DNA of 64,000 nucleotides, from the NCBI RefSeq assembly GCF_019139815.1, contig NZ_CP077079.1, positions 3,720,001 to 3,784,000 on the forward strand. The letters run 5' to 3'. Shown in pieces: positions 62,726 through 64,000 of the stretch. The position numbers and the translations under genes were made by a program. Below the pieces are notes generated by a model. That model was given only the letters and a program-made list of their open reading frames with translations. It had not been told where the DNA came from and searched no databases. This DNA comes from Pseudomonas asgharzadehiana. GTDB taxonomy: Bacteria > Pseudomonadota > Gammaproteobacteria > Pseudomonadales > Pseudomonadaceae. Each line of letters begins with the position of its first letter. Positions within the stretch are counted from its first letter, which is position 1.

Positions 62726-64000
62726 ATGGTTTTGCGTTTTCGTCCTGTCGTCACGTCACGTTTGGCCCTCGGCCTGCTGCTCAGCGGTGGGATCGGCAAC
62801 AGCCTCGCGGAAAGCCTCGAACTGCCGGCGGTGAACGTCCAGGGCCAGGATGAATCGGGTTATCGCGTGGACACCGCCTCCGTCGGCGGCTTCAATGAGG
62901 CGCCACTGCTGGATACCCCGGCGTCGATCACCGTGCTCAACGCCACCCTGATCAAGGACCAGCAGGCGCGCCTGCTCAGCGAAGTGCTGCGCAACGACGC
63001 GTCGGTGGGCGACAGCTACGCGCCGATTGGCTACTACGAGAACTTCGTGGTGCGCGGGTTCTCGCTGAACGCGGCCAGCAGCTACAAGATCAACGGGCGC
63101 ACCATCACTGGCGAGCAGAACGTCGCCCTGGAAAACAAGCAGCAAGTCGAAGTGCTCAAGGGCCTGGCGGGCCTGCAAAGCGGGATTTCAGAGCCCAGCG
63201 GCGTGATCAACTACGTGACCAAGCGCCCGGAAGATGTGCGCTCGGTGACGGTCTCCAGCGATGATCGTGGCAGCGGCTATATCGCCACCGACGTTGGCGG
63301 CTGGTTTGGCAGCGAGCAGCAATTGGGCTTGCGCGCCAACGTGGCCCATGAGGACCTCAATTCCTACGTGGAACACGCCAACGGCCAGCGCGACTTTGTG
63401 TCCCTGGCCTTCGACTGGAACATCAGCCCGGACGCCGTGCTGAAACTCGACGCCGAATACCAGAACAAGCAGCAACGCTCGGTGCCGGGTTACCAATTGC
63501 TCGGTGGCACCGAAGTGCCCCATGACGCCTCACCGAAGAAGCTGCTGGGCCATCAGAGCGGGTCCAAACAGGTCGGCATCGACTCGCTGAACCTCAACGG
63601 CAGTTTCGAGTACCGCTTCAGCGATCAGTGGAAAGGCAGTGTCAGCGCGGCGCGCAGCAAGGTGGTGATTGATGATTACAGTGCGTTTGCGTGGGGCGGT
63701 GACACCAGCGGTGTCGGCAATACCTTCACCCCGCAGGGCAATTACGACATCTACGACTACCGCAGCCCCGACGACACCCGCCGCGACGATGAAGTCCAGG
63801 CCGCCATGACCGGCCTGTTCGACACCGCCGGGCTGGGCCATGAACTGACCTTCGGCACCAGCGCATTTCGCCGGGTGATCGACAAGCGCAAGGCCGTCAA
63901 CGAGTGGCTCGGCAGCGGCAACATCGACGCCGACGCGCCGACGTTTGCGCCCGCCGACGTCCTGCTGAACCCAAGCCACCGCAGCCTCGACAGCCGCCAG
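62726..64000 (+). CDS. TonB-dependent siderophore-type receptor, 5' part
   Basis: The first 425 codons of an outer-membrane receptor, open to the window end. It has a signal peptide (about 1-30, LALGLLLSGGIGNSLAE), a possible TonB box in LELPAVNVQGQD, then the plug domain (TPASITVLNATLIKDQQ, NFVVRGFSLNAASSYKINGR, LKGLAGLQSGISEPSGVINY) and early barrel strands. It would import a ferric siderophore or similar ligand; which one cannot be told. No sigma/anti-sigma pair precedes it, and the N-terminus lacks the extra signalling domain of FpvA-type receptors. Confidence 0.9.
   Translation, partial: MVLRFRPVVTSRLALGLLLSGGIGNSLAESLELPAVNVQGQDESGYRVDTASVGGFNEAPLLDTPASITVLNATLIKDQQARLLSEVLRNDASVGDSYAPIGYYENFVVRGFSLNAASSYKINGRTITGEQNVALENKQQVEVLKGLAGLQSGISEPSGVINYVTKRPEDVRSVTVSSDDRGSGYIATDVGGWFGSEQQLGLRANVAHEDLNSYVEHANGQRDFVSLAFDWNISPDAVLKLDAEYQNKQQRSVPGYQLLGGTEVPHDASPKKLLGHQSGSKQVGIDSLNLNGSFEYRFSDQWKGSVSAARSKVVIDDYSAFAWGGDTSGVGNTFTPQGNYDIYDYRSPDDTRRDDEVQAAMTGLFDTAGLGHELTFGTSAFRRVIDKRKAVNEWLGSGNIDADAPTFAPADVLLNPSHRSLDSRQ

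Overview
The window is GC-rich chromosomal DNA from a Pseudomonas of the fluorescens type. The evidence is the narXL / narK1K2GHJI arrangement with a parvulin and moaA at its end, a MexT-like LysR regulator, an acoABC-acoR locus, and many Pseudomonas REP hairpins with the GTGGGAGGGGGCTTGCTCCC core. Nearly every base is assigned to a recognisable gene or repeat. No tRNA, rRNA, CRISPR array, prophage or transposase gene was seen.

Region 1 (1-17.1 kb) is an anaerobic-growth block. It opens with an incomplete class III ribonucleotide reductase operon (nrdD, a separate 51-residue glycyl-radical peptide, nrdG) behind an Anr/FNR-type box. After a repeat-filled gap comes the respiratory nitrate reductase operon narK1-narK2-narG-narH-narJ-narI-parvulin-moaA on the minus strand. 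The narXL two-component system diverges from it, with an Anr box and a NarL-type palindrome between them.

Region 2 (17.1-29 kb) is rich in regulators: a MexT-like LysR protein, a short AraC protein, two related winged-helix/NTPase regulators that converge and overlap at their 3' ends, two GlxA-type AraC regulators and a second LysR protein. Between them lie a pirin, a quinone oxidoreductase, a hotdog thioesterase and a small secreted protein built of four AEGGADR repeats.

Region 3 (29-55.6 kb) is one large exopolysaccharide locus. Three unusual regulatory genes (pseudo-receiver/winged helix, divergent EAL-like, winged helix) precede a WcaJ-like initiating transferase. A yjbE-wza-yjbF-yjbG-yjbH operon follows on the minus strand. 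Next to it is a long minus-strand operon, wzb-wzc-acyltransferase-wzy-GH5 glycosidase-wzx-pyruvyltransferase-two glycosyltransferases-manC-rfbBACD. It predicts a Wzx/Wzy-type polymer using GDP-mannose and dTDP-rhamnose, with pyruvyl and acyl decoration. An exact ops/JUMPstart sequence lies after wzc, and an rfaH gene sits divergently beside the operon.

Region 4 (55.8-64 kb) holds an LLM-family flavin monooxygenase, the acetoin dehydrogenase genes acoA-acoB-acoC behind a sigma-54 promoter, their activator acoR, a REP doublet that appears split by a MITE-like element, and the first 425 codons of a TonB-dependent receptor.

The observations most worth following up are the split NrdD with its glycyl-radical domain on a separate in-frame ORF, the RfaH/ops pairing inside the exopolysaccharide operon, the pseudo-receiver/EAL-like/winged-helix trio, and the MITE-in-REPIN structure.
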